Below are positions 1 to 6,887 of a stretch of DNA of 14,049 nucleotides, in pieces (the first letter of the stretch is position 1; every line of letters begins with the position of its first letter). The notes under the pieces were generated by a model, which had not been told where the DNA came from, made no database searches, and saw nothing but the letters and a program-made list of their open reading frames with translations. Origin of the DNA: Elusimicrobiota bacterium (GTDB lineage Bacteria > Elusimicrobiota > Elusimicrobia > Elusimicrobiales > Elusimicrobiaceae); contig JAEWSL010000008.1 of the NCBI GenBank assembly GCA_023398295.1, positions 1 through 14,049 of the forward strand, read 5' to 3'. Made by a program: the position numbers and the translations under genes.

Positions 1-880
1 CTTTAATGGTAATTGAGCGTTGATTATGCTCTTTGTTTTTTTGGGCCGCTTTTATGGGTATAACGACGCCGCCTTCCCCCAAAGAATATCTCAGGGAAAA
101 TCCGCCGTCTTCGTTTAAGGATATTTCATTGCCGCTTATATAGACTTTTGCATTTTTGCTTGCCTGTCCGTAGACTATAAGTTCGCAGTCGGCCTTAAGC
201 CAGATATCGTCGCTTGCGGCTTCCTGCGAGGATGGCATTTTGGCAAGCGAACTTGAACTGCCCCACGAAGATACGTGGGAGGACGGATTCCTGTAGTTCT
301 CAAAGTCAAACATTTTCCATTTTTGCGTCAGGAAATGATGCAGCTTTTCGCTTGAGCCCGCGCCGAAGACTTCCGCTCCGCTCATCTTAAGCAATTTTTG
401 GTATTCGCCTTCAACCATCATCCACTTTTCGTCTATGACGGAAGACATTTTGCCCGGCGGCAAAGTGGTGGCGTTGCTGCGGCTTAAGAGTATAAATTTG
501 CCTTCGCGCGTGATTAAAGCGATATCGCAGATATATTTTCTTGCGCTCTGCGGCGCGTTTATATACCAGCTTTTTGCCTCAAGCACTACGGATATATCAA
601 AGAAAGCATGGGCGTTTTTGCCGTTGAAATTCTTGATTTCGGTTATATCGTAAACTCTTATTATGCTTCTTGAAACTTCAAAAATATCCTGGCCGTGTTT
701 TTCTTTTATGTTTTGGACGGTGTCGTTTGCGATATCCCAAAAAAGGAACATCCACGCGGGATCTTTGGGCAGTAAGTAGGATTCTGTTACCCCGTAAGTC
801 TGCGGCAGGTCGTATTGCGCTTCTTTGACTGCGTTATGATCTATTTTTACTACTGACGTTGAAGAAAAATTATCTTTCAT
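1..880 (-). CDS. DUF4912-domain protein, C-terminus beyond the window edge
   Basis: The frame is open for 293 codons from an ATG at 880 to the window edge, so the C-terminus is missing. A strong Shine-Dalgarno (GGGGGAGG) sits 8 bases before the ATG. Residues about 28-150 look like a DUF4912 domain: the start YGVTESYLLPKDPAWMFLFWDI-like stretch (first half YGVTESYLL, then KDPAWMFLFWDI) is its typical opening, followed by alternating beta-strands (IRVYDIT, FDISVVLEA, CDIALIT). A Ser-rich linker (about 200-218) leads to a second part from about 228 with a VYGQASKNAKVYISG...GGFSL pattern like small carbohydrate-enzyme beta-sandwich domains. No signal peptide or membrane segment is visible, so it is probably cytoplasmic. 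The family has no settled biochemical role. It lies 55 bases downstream of thrC on the same strand and may be cotranscribed. Family call fairly sure; function unknown. Confidence 0.8.
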   Translation of the reverse strand, partial: MKDNFSSTSVVKIDHNAVKEAQYDLPQTYGVTESYLLPKDPAWMFLFWDIANDTVQNIKEKHGQDIFEVSRSIIRVYDITEIKNFNGKNAHAFFDISVVLEAKSWYINAPQSARKYICDIALITREGKFILLSRSNATTLPPGKMSSVIDEKWMMVEGEYQKLLKMSGAEVFGAGSSEKLHHFLTQKWKMFDFENYRNPSSHVSSWGSSSSLAKMPSSQEAASDDIWLKADCELIVYGQASKNAKVYISGNEISLNEDGGFSLRYSLGEGGVVIPIKAAQKNKEHNQRSITIK

Positions 881-909
881 AATATTTTCCTCCCCCTTAT
901 TATTTTATT

Positions 910-924
910 CGGGCTTAAAGCCCG
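910..924. other. Small GC hairpin between thrC and the DUF4912 gene
   Basis: CGGGC and GCCCG pair around a 5-base loop (TTAAA). On the plus strand CCCCTTTTT follows, so it has terminator shape only in that direction. On the minus strand, where both flanking genes are read, an A-rich stretch follows instead of a T run. It is therefore unlikely to separate thrC from the next gene fully, although it could weaken readthrough. Confidence 0.4.
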
Positions 925-935
925 CCCCTTTTTGT

Positions 936-2174
936 TTACTTCCTCTCAGCCAGCCCAAGCTTTATTATTTCCTCAAGCGAAGGCTTCACAAAGTCGGGCG
1001 AAATCTTTATTGATTTTGCCGCCGTGGCGATATCTTTAAGGCCGTTTCCGCCCACGATTATCGCAACGGTTTCATCTTTCTTTATAAGTCCTTCTTTTAC
1101 CATCTTTTTAAGGCCTGCGTAGGGCACGGCCCCGCTGGGCTCGGCAAATACGGAGGAGCCGCGGGCAAGTTCTGGAATAGCGGCAAGGATTTCATCATCG
1201 GAAACGGTAAGAGCCATGCCCTTTGACTCCTGCAAAGCCTGCAAAGCCAAAGCGGCGTCGCGCGGGTAATTGACCGAAATACTGTCCGCCAGCGTTTTTG
1301 CTGCCACAGAGGCCACTTCAGTTTTATTTTTCCATGCGTTTGCAATAGCGGCGCTGCCTTCGGCCTGCACGGCTACCATTTGCGGCATTTTTTCTATAAT
1401 GCCGAGTTTACTAAAATCTGTAAAACCCTTCCAAAGGCCGCTTATTATGCTGCCGTCGCCGGCTGCGGCTATTATTTTATCGGGAGCTTCCCAATGCAGC
1501 TGTTCGCAGATTTCAAAGGCGCAGGTCTTTTTGCCTTCCCTTGCGTAAGGGTTAAAACCGGCGGAGCGGTTGTACCACTTAAATTTTTCCGTAGCGGATT
1601 TGCAAAGTTCAAAGGCTTCGTCGTAAGTGCCGTCTATGCGTATAACCTGCGCGCCGTAAATATAAAGTTGCACAAGTTTGGGCTCCGGCGTGTTTTTCGG
1701 CGCGAAAATGACGGTTTTCATCTTTAGATTAGCCGTAAGGCAGGCTAAAGAATCGCTTGCGTTGCCGCTTGAAGCGTCGGTTATAACTTTTGCGCCCACT
1801 TCCAAAGCGCGCGCTACGGCTACCGCGCTGCCTCTGTCTTTAATTGAACCGGTAGGGTTTCTGCCCTCGTCTTTAATAAAAAGTTTGCGTATGCCCAGCC
1901 GCTCCGCCAAGTCTTCGGAGTCATAAAGCGGCGTCCAGCCGACCTGTACGGGAGGTATCTCGTCGTGGTCGTCAATGGGAAGAAGGTCAATATAGCGCCA
2001 CATATTATAATTGGAGTTAGTTTCCAAAACATCATAATCAAAGCGTTTTTTTATCAGTTTGTAATCGTAATTTATCTCAAGCGGGCTCCCGCAGGCAAGG
2101 CAGGTATAGTCTGTCTCTCTTGTTTTATGTTCTTTGCCGCAGGCTACGCATTGTAAGTTAAGAATCTTTTTCAT
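936..2174 (-). CDS. thrC: Threonine synthase (PLP-dependent)
   Basis: A 412-residue fold-type II PLP enzyme, expected to convert O-phosphohomoserine to threonine and phosphate in the cytoplasm. The N-terminus has a four-Cys zinc ribbon (C9, C12, C25, C28) found in one threonine synthase branch. The PLP lysine is K112 in NPTGSIKDRGS. SSGNASDS forms the loop contacting PLP and substrate, and GDGSIISGLWKGF is characteristic of threonine synthases, arguing against cysteine synthase or threonine dehydratase. VGGNGLKD near the C-terminus is the usual late glycine-rich segment. Length is normal. No Shine-Dalgarno precedes the ATG; a -10-like element 7 bases upstream suggests a leaderless mRNA. It is divergent from the nrd operon and 55 bases upstream of the DUF4912 gene. 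Threonine synthase is the clear best call; a paralogue with another phosphorylated substrate is not excluded. Confidence 0.92.
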   Translation of the reverse strand: MKKILNLQCVACGKEHKTRETDYTCLACGSPLEINYDYKLIKKRFDYDVLETNSNYNMWRYIDLLPIDDHDEIPPVQVGWTPLYDSEDLAERLGIRKLFIKDEGRNPTGSIKDRGSAVAVARALEVGAKVITDASSGNASDSLACLTANLKMKTVIFAPKNTPEPKLVQLYIYGAQVIRIDGTYDEAFELCKSATEKFKWYNRSAGFNPYAREGKKTCAFEICEQLHWEAPDKIIAAAGDGSIISGLWKGFTDFSKLGIIEKMPQMVAVQAEGSAAIANAWKNKTEVASVAAKTLADSISVNYPRDAALALQALQESKGMALTVSDDEILAAIPELARGSSVFAEPSGAVPYAGLKKMVKEGLIKKDETVAIIVGGNGLKDIATAAKSIKISPDFVKPSLEEIIKLGLAERK

Positions 2175-2181
2175 ATTTATA

Positions 2182-2209
2182 ATTATAGCATTTTACCGCC
2201 ATGCGTAAA
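2182..2209 (-). promoter_or_regulatory. Promoter of thrC, extended -10, probably leaderless
   Basis: On the minus strand TTTACG (2209-2204), a 16-base spacer ending in TGC, and a perfect TATAAT (2187-2182). TGCTATAAT is an extended -10. Only 7 bases separate TATAAT from the thrC ATG, so transcription should start at or within a base of the start codon. No Shine-Dalgarno-like purine run precedes the ATG. Confidence 0.7.
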
Positions 2210-2261
2210 ATAATAAACGCGCCGCCAAAGGGAGTTTTTTTGCAAAAAAAACTCTCAAAAA

Positions 2262-2351
2262 AATATTCCCTACGTCTTAGCTTACGACGGCACTTGTCCA
2301 CATCGCTTAGAATGTGGATAAGGCTTTGTTTTTAAGACGGAGGATAATATT
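2262..2351. repeat. Imperfect 90-bp palindrome with inner hairpin and DnaA-box-like sites
   Basis: The outer arms are 2262-2279 (AATATT...CGTCTTA) and 2333-2351 (TAAGACG...AATATT), which pair apart from one mismatch and a small offset. Inside, TCCACAT (2297-2303) pairs with ATGTGGA (2312-2318) around an 8-base loop. The inner arms overlap two inverted DnaA-box-like nonamers: TTGTCCACA at 2294-2302 (plus) and a consensus TTATCCACA on the minus strand at 2321-2313. A third near match, TTATCAACA, is on the minus strand at 2359-2351. The match to the nonamer is visible; DnaA binding is inference. Confidence 0.7.
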
Positions 2352-2390
2352 GTTGATAAGTTTGTCAAGTGCTTTTTATAGACGTGAAAT

Positions 2391-2428
2391 TTGAAAATTA
2401 AAAAACATATGGTAAAATCTATATTACC
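2391..2428 (+). promoter_or_regulatory. Promoter of the nrd operon with overlapping small inverted repeat
   Basis: TTGAAA (2391-2396), a 16-base spacer, then TAAAAT (2413-2418) preceded by TGG, an extended -10. Transcription would begin near 2425, leaving a leader of about 45 bases with AGAAGG (2456-2461) 8 bases before the nrdD ATG. GGTAA (2411-2415) and TTACC (2424-2428) form an inverted repeat over the -10 and start point and could be an operator; no regulator is identified. Confidence 0.65.
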
Positions 2429-2469
2429 CACACTTTTTGGATTTTAATTAAAGAAAGAAGGTAAGCTTT

Positions 2470-4536
2470 ATGAGCACAACAAACAACGAAGTCCTGACTA
2501 AAATTATAAAAAGGGACGGCAACACCCAGCTTTTTGAGCCCAAGAAAATTACTAATGCAATTCTCAAGGCGGGCCAGCAAACCGGGGAGTTTGACTTTGA
2601 AACCGCCAAAAAACTTACAATACGCGTCATAAACATAGTTCAACAGCTCTATGCGGAGGTTATCCCCAGCGTAGAAAACATACAGGATATTGTTGAAGAC
2701 GTGCTTTTAACCTCAAGCTATCACAAAACGGCCAAAGCCTATATTTTATACCGCGAGCAAAGGGCCAAAGTAAGGGAGATATCATCTAAATTTAACGTAG
2801 AGCTCGTAGACCAGTATTTGCAGAAGCTTGACTGGCAGGTAAACGAAAACAGCAATATGGGGTATTCTTTGCAGGGATTAAACAACTATGTGTCGGCCGA
2901 GATAACAAAGATATACTGGCTAAATAAGATTTATCCCGAAACGATAAAGCAAATGCATACCTGCGGGGACTTTCATTTGCACGATTTAGGTCTTTTGGGC
3001 GCATACTGCGTGGGCTGGGATTTGCAGGATCTGCTTATAAGCGGTTTTAAGGGAGTTGTAGGCAAGGCCGAAAGCAAGCCGGCAAAGCATTTTCGCACGG
3101 CTTTGGGGCAGGTGGTTAACTTTTTCTACACTTTGCAGGGAGAGAGCGCCGGCGCGCAGGCTTTTTCCAACTTTGATACGCTGCTTGCGCCGTTTATCGC
3201 CTACGACAAGCTTTCTTACGAGGAAGTCAAACAGGCTTTGCAAGAATTTCTCTTTAACGTAAACGTGCCTACGCGCGTCGGCTTTCAGACGCCTTTTACA
3301 AATATTACGCTGGATCTTAACGTGCCTTCTTATTATAAAAACCAGGGCGTAATCATAGGCGGGCAGGTGCAGCCCAGAAAGTACGGGGAATTTCAAAAAG
3401 AAGTTGATCTCTTTAATAAAGCTTTCCTTGAAATTATGCTTGCCGGCGATGCCAAGGGCCGCGTATTTACTTTTCCTATCCCTACCTATAATATAACGAA
3501 AGATTTTGACTGGGATAATCCTCAGCTTGAACCTTTGTGGGAAATAACGGCAAAATACGGCATACCCTATTTTGCAAATTTCGTAAATTCCGATATGAAT
3601 CCCGAAGACGCCCGCTCCATGTGCTGCCGCCTCAGGATTGATAACAGGGAGCTTAACAGAAGGGGAGGGGGGCTTTTTGGCTCTGCTCCGCTGACGGGCT
3701 CTATAGGCGTGGTAACGATAAACCTGCCGCGTTTGGGCTATTTAGCCTCCGATGAGGAAGATTTCTTTAAGAGGCTTGAGTACTGCATGGAACAGGCAAA
3801 AGTGAGCCTTGAGATAAAGCGCAAGGTTATAGAGCGTTTTACGTCCGTCAATTTATATCCGTATATGAGCTTTTATTTAAGAAGCGTGAAACAGCGTTTC
3901 GGCGAGTATTGGAAAAACCATTTTTCCACCATAGGGCTTGTGGGGATGAACGAAGCGTGTCTTAACCTGCTGGGGGAGAGCATCGGCAGCGAAAAGGGCC
4001 GCGCTCTTGGCAATAAGATTATGGATTTTATGCGCTCCAAATTGCTTGAATTTCAAAAGGAAACGGGCAATAATTACAATTTGGAAGCAACGCCGGCGGA
4101 AGGCACTTCTTACCGTCTTGCGCGTCTTGACAGGGAAAAATATCCAGACATTATCGTCGCCGACAACGAGCGCGCAAACCAGGGCCACCCGCCTTTTTAC
4201 ACCAACTCCAGCCAACTGCCGGTAAATTTTACAGACGATATTTTTGAACTGCTGGATTTGCAGGACGACATACAGGCCAAATACACGGGCGGCACGGTTC
4301 TCCACATTTTTATGGGCGAGAAGATAAAAGACACAAAAGCCCTCAAGAAGTTTATCAAGAAAGTCTGCGACGGATACCGCCTGCCGTATTTTTCCATAAC
4401 GCCGACTTTCAGCGTTTGTCCCAAATGCGGCTATCTGGAGGGGGAGCATTTTGAGTGTCCGAAATGCAAAGCTCAAAAGATAGAGAATATTGAAAAGCAA
4501 ATCGCTTTGTTAGAGGACGAGTTGTACAGCAAATAA
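2470..4536 (+). CDS. nrdD: Anaerobic ribonucleoside-triphosphate reductase, large part lacking the glycyl-radical loop
   Basis: The class III RNR catalytic chain reduces ribonucleotides to deoxyribonucleotides without oxygen. Residues about 9-100 are an ATP-cone (allosteric). HLHDL...AYCVGW (C180), MCCRLRIDNREL (C385/C386) and GGGLFGSAPLTGSIGVV are core NrdD segments around the active site. The C-terminus carries the zinc ribbon C650, C653, C663, C666 (CPKC...ECPKC). In ordinary NrdD this runs directly into CEVYSRVVGYLRP with the radical glycine. Here the chain instead continues for about 20 residues of charged helix (KIENIEKQIALLEDEL) and stops at 688. The missing loop is in the next ORF. 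I, I, I, L, L spaced 3-4-3-4 in this tail fit a coiled coil. Start supported by AGAAGG. The large chain alone should be catalytically incomplete. Confidence 0.95.
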   Translation: MSTTNNEVLTKIIKRDGNTQLFEPKKITNAILKAGQQTGEFDFETAKKLTIRVINIVQQLYAEVIPSVENIQDIVEDVLLTSSYHKTAKAYILYREQRAKVREISSKFNVELVDQYLQKLDWQVNENSNMGYSLQGLNNYVSAEITKIYWLNKIYPETIKQMHTCGDFHLHDLGLLGAYCVGWDLQDLLISGFKGVVGKAESKPAKHFRTALGQVVNFFYTLQGESAGAQAFSNFDTLLAPFIAYDKLSYEEVKQALQEFLFNVNVPTRVGFQTPFTNITLDLNVPSYYKNQGVIIGGQVQPRKYGEFQKEVDLFNKAFLEIMLAGDAKGRVFTFPIPTYNITKDFDWDNPQLEPLWEITAKYGIPYFANFVNSDMNPEDARSMCCRLRIDNRELNRRGGGLFGSAPLTGSIGVVTINLPRLGYLASDEEDFFKRLEYCMEQAKVSLEIKRKVIERFTSVNLYPYMSFYLRSVKQRFGEYWKNHFSTIGLVGMNEACLNLLGESIGSEKGRALGNKIMDFMRSKLLEFQKETGNNYNLEATPAEGTSYRLARLDREKYPDIIVADNERANQGHPPFYTNSSQLPVNFTDDIFELLDLQDDIQAKYTGGTVLHIFMGEKIKDTKALKKFIKKVCDGYRLPYFSITPTFSVCPKCGYLEGEHFECPKCKAQKIENIEKQIALLEDELYSK

Positions 4537-4650
4537 AATTTTTCGCAAATTGTAAAGCAGAAAATAGACCTATGTAAAAATGGGACTTGCCCCGCTTCAC
4601 ATAATTTGTCAAAATAGTAAATGTTGCGCTTGCAACAGTAGGAGGCAGTT
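4537..4650 (+). other. Spacer between the two nrdD parts, with a hairpin before the second ribosome site
   Basis: The 114 bases have stops in the nrdD frame (TAA ending nrdD, then TAG, TAA and TAG), so simple readthrough to the next ORF is not possible. TGTTGC (4622-4627) and GCAACA (4632-4637) form a 6-bp hairpin just before AGGAGG (4640-4645). A looser fold pairs TATGT (4571-4575) with ACATA (4600-4604) around GGG/CCC. No convincing terminator is present, so cotranscription with nrdD is likely. Confidence 0.6.
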
Positions 4651-4848
4651 ATGACAGCACAAGAAAGAAAAAACATAGAAAACAAAATCACGGAACTCAA
4701 AGCCGCCAAAGAAACGGCTAAGGGCACCGACTGCGAAGTTTATTCGCGCGTCGTCGGCTATTTAAGGCCTGTACAAAATTGGAATAAGGGGAAAAAGGAA
4801 GAATTTTCTATGCGCAAGAACATTAAATTGTGCTGCGGCAAGGAATAA
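4651..4848 (+). CDS. Free-standing glycyl-radical protein, the separated C-terminal part of NrdD
   Basis: A 65-residue protein. Residues 28-52 (CEVYSRVVGYLRP, then VQNWNKGKKEEF) are the glycyl-radical segment of class III RNR; G36 in RVVGYL should hold the radical made by NrdG. The match to full-length NrdD resumes almost exactly where the upstream large chain leaves it. Residues 1-27 are not NrdD-like: they form a charged helix with I9, I13, L16 spaced 4-3, resembling the helix that ends the large chain (NIEKQIALLEDE against NIENKITELKAA). I infer that the two helices pair and seat the glycine loop in the active site. AGGAGG sits 5 bases before the ATG, so it is translated on its own. C61-C62 near the end are extra cysteines of unknown meaning. 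GrcA/YfiD offers a concept parallel for pyruvate formate-lyase. Confidence 0.9.
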   Translation: MTAQERKNIENKITELKAAKETAKGTDCEVYSRVVGYLRPVQNWNKGKKEEFSMRKNIKLCCGKE

Positions 4849-4898
4849 AGACGGAGTTATTTTTTTCTTAAAAAATCTCTATAAAAAATCCATTTTTT

Positions 4899-4917
4899 AG
4901 GTAGGTGTTTCGTTTTG
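4899..4917 (+). promoter_or_regulatory. Ribosome-binding site and TTG start of nrdG
   Basis: AGGTAGGTG (4899-4907) precedes a TTG at 4915 by 7 bases. The protein from this TTG (MRIGGLLKFSMIDFPG) matches the usual first residues of NrdG/PflA-type activases, so TTG is preferred over the next Met, which would remove this conserved opening. The rare start may keep activase levels low. Confidence 0.75.
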
Positions 4918-5541
4918 AGGATAGGCGGATTACTTAAATTTTCAATGATAGATTTTCCGGGTATGATATCGGCAATAGTGTTTACCAAGGGCTGCAACCT
5001 TAGGTGCGCTTATTGCCATAACCCGGAGCTTATCCCTTTTGACTCCGAAAACGCCGTTTCCGCCTATAATGACGAAGATATTTTGGATTATCTCTCCAAG
5101 AGGAAAAACGCTTTGGACGGCCTTGTCATCACGGGAGGAGAGCCAACCATGCAGCCTGACCTTGAGGATTTTGTTTACAAGGTCAAAGCTTTGGGTTATT
5201 TGGTAAAGCTTGACACAAACGGCACAAACCCCGAAGTTATAAAAAACTTATTAAATAAAGGGCTTATTGATTTTATTGCTATGGATATAAAAGCCCCTTA
5301 TGAGAAATATTCCCAAGTCTGCGGGGTTGAAGTTGACACGGAAAAAATAAAACGCACGCGCGAAATAATTGAAAAAAGCGGCGTTAAATACGAATTTAGA
5401 ACCACTTACTACAAAACAGCCCTTAACGACGAGGATATTAAAAATATAGAGCAGACTGTTCCCCCCGGCCACTTCAGGGTGCAGGAATGTCTGCCGGTGA
5501 AGGGAGCAAAGCCCGTCCTTAAGGTCGTGCAGGCCCAGTGA
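4915..5541 (+). CDS. nrdG: Anaerobic ribonucleotide reductase activating protein (radical SAM)
   Basis: A 208-residue glycyl-radical activase. It uses a [4Fe-4S] cluster and S-adenosylmethionine to abstract hydrogen from the radical glycine of NrdD. The cluster cysteines are C27, C31 and C34 (CNLRCAYC), followed by HNPEL; GGEP at 74-77 is the SAM amino-group motif, and KLDTNGTNP is typical of the family. Length fits a compact activase of the NrdG / PflA-like type without extra ferredoxin domains. It lies 66 bases after the free-standing glycyl-radical ORF and 20 bases before uvrC. In this operon its substrate would be G36 of that small protein rather than a glycine within the large chain. Activase of the class III RNR is the strong call because of the operon; sequence alone would also allow a pyruvate formate-lyase activase. 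Confidence 0.93.
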   Translation: MRIGGLLKFSMIDFPGMISAIVFTKGCNLRCAYCHNPELIPFDSENAVSAYNDEDILDYLSKRKNALDGLVITGGEPTMQPDLEDFVYKVKALGYLVKLDTNGTNPEVIKNLLNKGLIDFIAMDIKAPYEKYSQVCGVEVDTEKIKRTREIIEKSGVKYEFRTTYYKTALNDEDIKNIEQTVPPGHFRVQECLPVKGAKPVLKVVQAQ

Positions 5542-5561
5542 TATAATTTACAAGAGGCGTT

Positions 5562-6887
5562 ATGGATAATTTGGGCATAAATTTATTGCCTAAAAGTGCG
5601 GGCGTCTATCTTATGAAAGACGCGCGCGGCGTAATTATTTATATCGGCAAAGCCAAGAATCTTTTTAACCGCGTCCATCAGTATTTTAAGGAAGAAAATT
5701 ATGTTGACGGTGGCTGGAAAACGGCCGGCCTTGTGCCGCTTATACGTAAAGTTGATTTCATTATCTGCGCAAGCGAACGCGACGCTCTTCTTCTTGAAAA
5801 CAAACTGATAAAAAAATACCAGCCGTTTTTCAACACTCTTCTTAAAGACGATAAAACCTATCCTTTTATAAAACTTTCCGTGCAGGAAGATTATCCGCGC
5901 CTTACCGTAACGCGCAAGCAAAAGCGCGACGGAGCGCTTTACTTCGGCCCTTACCCGAAGGGGATTATGCTCAAAAGCGTTTTGGACTTTCTGCAAAAAA
6001 ATAAATACGCGCCTATGCGGCCCTGCAAATGGTCTTTTGGCAGGCAGAAACCTCTTGCCGCAAAAAAAGCGGCGGCCTGTATTTATAATCATACGCGCCT
6101 TTGCCCCGCGCCGTGCTGCGGCCGCATAAGCTACGGGGACTATCGTGCAATCGTCAAAAGAGCGCGCTTGTTTTTAGAGGGCGATTTTAGGAAATTTAAG
6201 AAGACAGTCTTGGCCGATATGCGCAAAGCCAGCGCGGCTTTGGATTACGAGCAGGCCGCCAAATTGCGCGATTTTGCAAACGCCCTTGAGCATTTTAAGG
6301 AACGCGTTGAAGTTTCAAATTATCGGGAGGAAAAGCTTGCCCAAAGCGTTCAAAGCGGGCAGAAACTTAAAAGGTTGAGCGAGGTTTTGGGCTCCGAAAA
6401 AATAATCCGCCATATAGAGGCCTTTGATAATTCCCATCTGCAGGGCCGTCAGGCGGTAGGCGCGATGGTCTGTTTTATAGACGCTCAAAAATATAAAGCG
6501 CATTACCGCAGGTTTAAGATAAAAACGCCTATGCCGCAAAGAGGCGCAGACGATTTTGCCATGATGCGCGAGATTGTATCGCGCAGGCTTGCCCAGATAA
6601 AACTGCTTGCGCCCAAACGCCGCCCGGATTTATTTGTTATTGACGGCGGCAAAGGCCAGCTGGACTTTGCCTTGGAAGCAGTTAAAGAAAGCGGGCTTGA
6701 TATAAAAGTTATAGCCCTTGCCAAACGCGAGGAAGAATTTTTTATGCCAAACAGACAAGAAAGCGTTAAACTTGACAAGAGCGACGCCGCCCTGCGCCTT
6801 CTTATGGAAATCCGCGACGAAGTGCACCGCTTTGCGATAACCTATCACAGGCTTCTTCGCGGCAAAGCTTTGCTTAAAGAGAATTAA
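5562..6887 (+). CDS. uvrC: Excinuclease ABC subunit C, short form without the C-terminal HhH domain
   Basis: The dual-incision nuclease of nucleotide excision repair, acting with UvrA and UvrB. Residues about 12-95 are the GIY-YIG nuclease (AGVYLMKD...IYIGKAKNL), which makes the 3' incision. C155, C173, C181 and C185 match the spacing of the cysteines reported to hold an iron-sulfur cluster in UvrC. Residues about 217-245 are the UVR helical motif that binds UvrB. The RNase H-like nuclease for the 5' cut follows, with catalytic D289 (AFDNSH), D361 (IDGGKGQ) and H422 (DEVHRF). The protein stops at 441 soon after TYHRLLRGK, whereas UvrC is usually about 600 residues with a tandem helix-hairpin-helix DNA-binding end. 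That end is absent. GAGG lies 4 bases before the ATG, and nrdG ends 20 bases upstream. The stop overlaps the antiporter stop on the other strand. Confidence 0.95.
   Translation: MDNLGINLLPKSAGVYLMKDARGVIIYIGKAKNLFNRVHQYFKEENYVDGGWKTAGLVPLIRKVDFIICASERDALLLENKLIKKYQPFFNTLLKDDKTYPFIKLSVQEDYPRLTVTRKQKRDGALYFGPYPKGIMLKSVLDFLQKNKYAPMRPCKWSFGRQKPLAAKKAAACIYNHTRLCPAPCCGRISYGDYRAIVKRARLFLEGDFRKFKKTVLADMRKASAALDYEQAAKLRDFANALEHFKERVEVSNYREEKLAQSVQSGQKLKRLSEVLGSEKIIRHIEAFDNSHLQGRQAVGAMVCFIDAQKYKAHYRRFKIKTPMPQRGADDFAMMREIVSRRLAQIKLLAPKRRPDLFVIDGGKGQLDFALEAVKESGLDIKVIALAKREEEFFMPNRQESVKLDKSDAALRLLMEIRDEVHRFAITYHRLLRGKALLKEN

Larger units (their letters stand above)
2175..2469. other. Divergent intergenic region thrC / nrdD
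   Basis: This 295-bp gene-free region holds the thrC promoter at its left end, an A/T palindrome around 2233-2253 (T7-GC-A8), a long imperfect palindrome with DnaA-box-like sequences (2262-2351), and the nrdD promoter and Shine-Dalgarno at its right end. No NrdR box pair, the usual regulator site of nrd genes, was recognised. Confidence 0.85.

Noticed and set aside
2380..2440. NrdR box pair at the nrdD promoter
   Set aside because: The region is AT-rich with CTATAT-like pieces, but no pair of 16-base NrdR palindromes at helical spacing is visible; only the GGTAA/TTACC repeat is clear.
3877..4500. 207-codon minus-strand frame inside nrdD
   Set aside because: It is a shadow of the strongly supported NrdD coding frame, without family features or a ribosome site.
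4500..4660. nrdD read as broken by a frameshift or point-mutation pseudogene
   Set aside because: A simple mutation would leave the NrdD-like sequence continuous. Instead there are about 258 extra bases, a new helix on each side, an AGGAGG site and an ATG, and the radical segment is perfectly kept. That fits two functional genes better.
4474..4731. Intein or self-splicing intron in nrdD
   Set aside because: The extra 258 bases hold no intein splice motifs or endonuclease and are too short for a typical group I or II intron; the extra residues look like simple helices.
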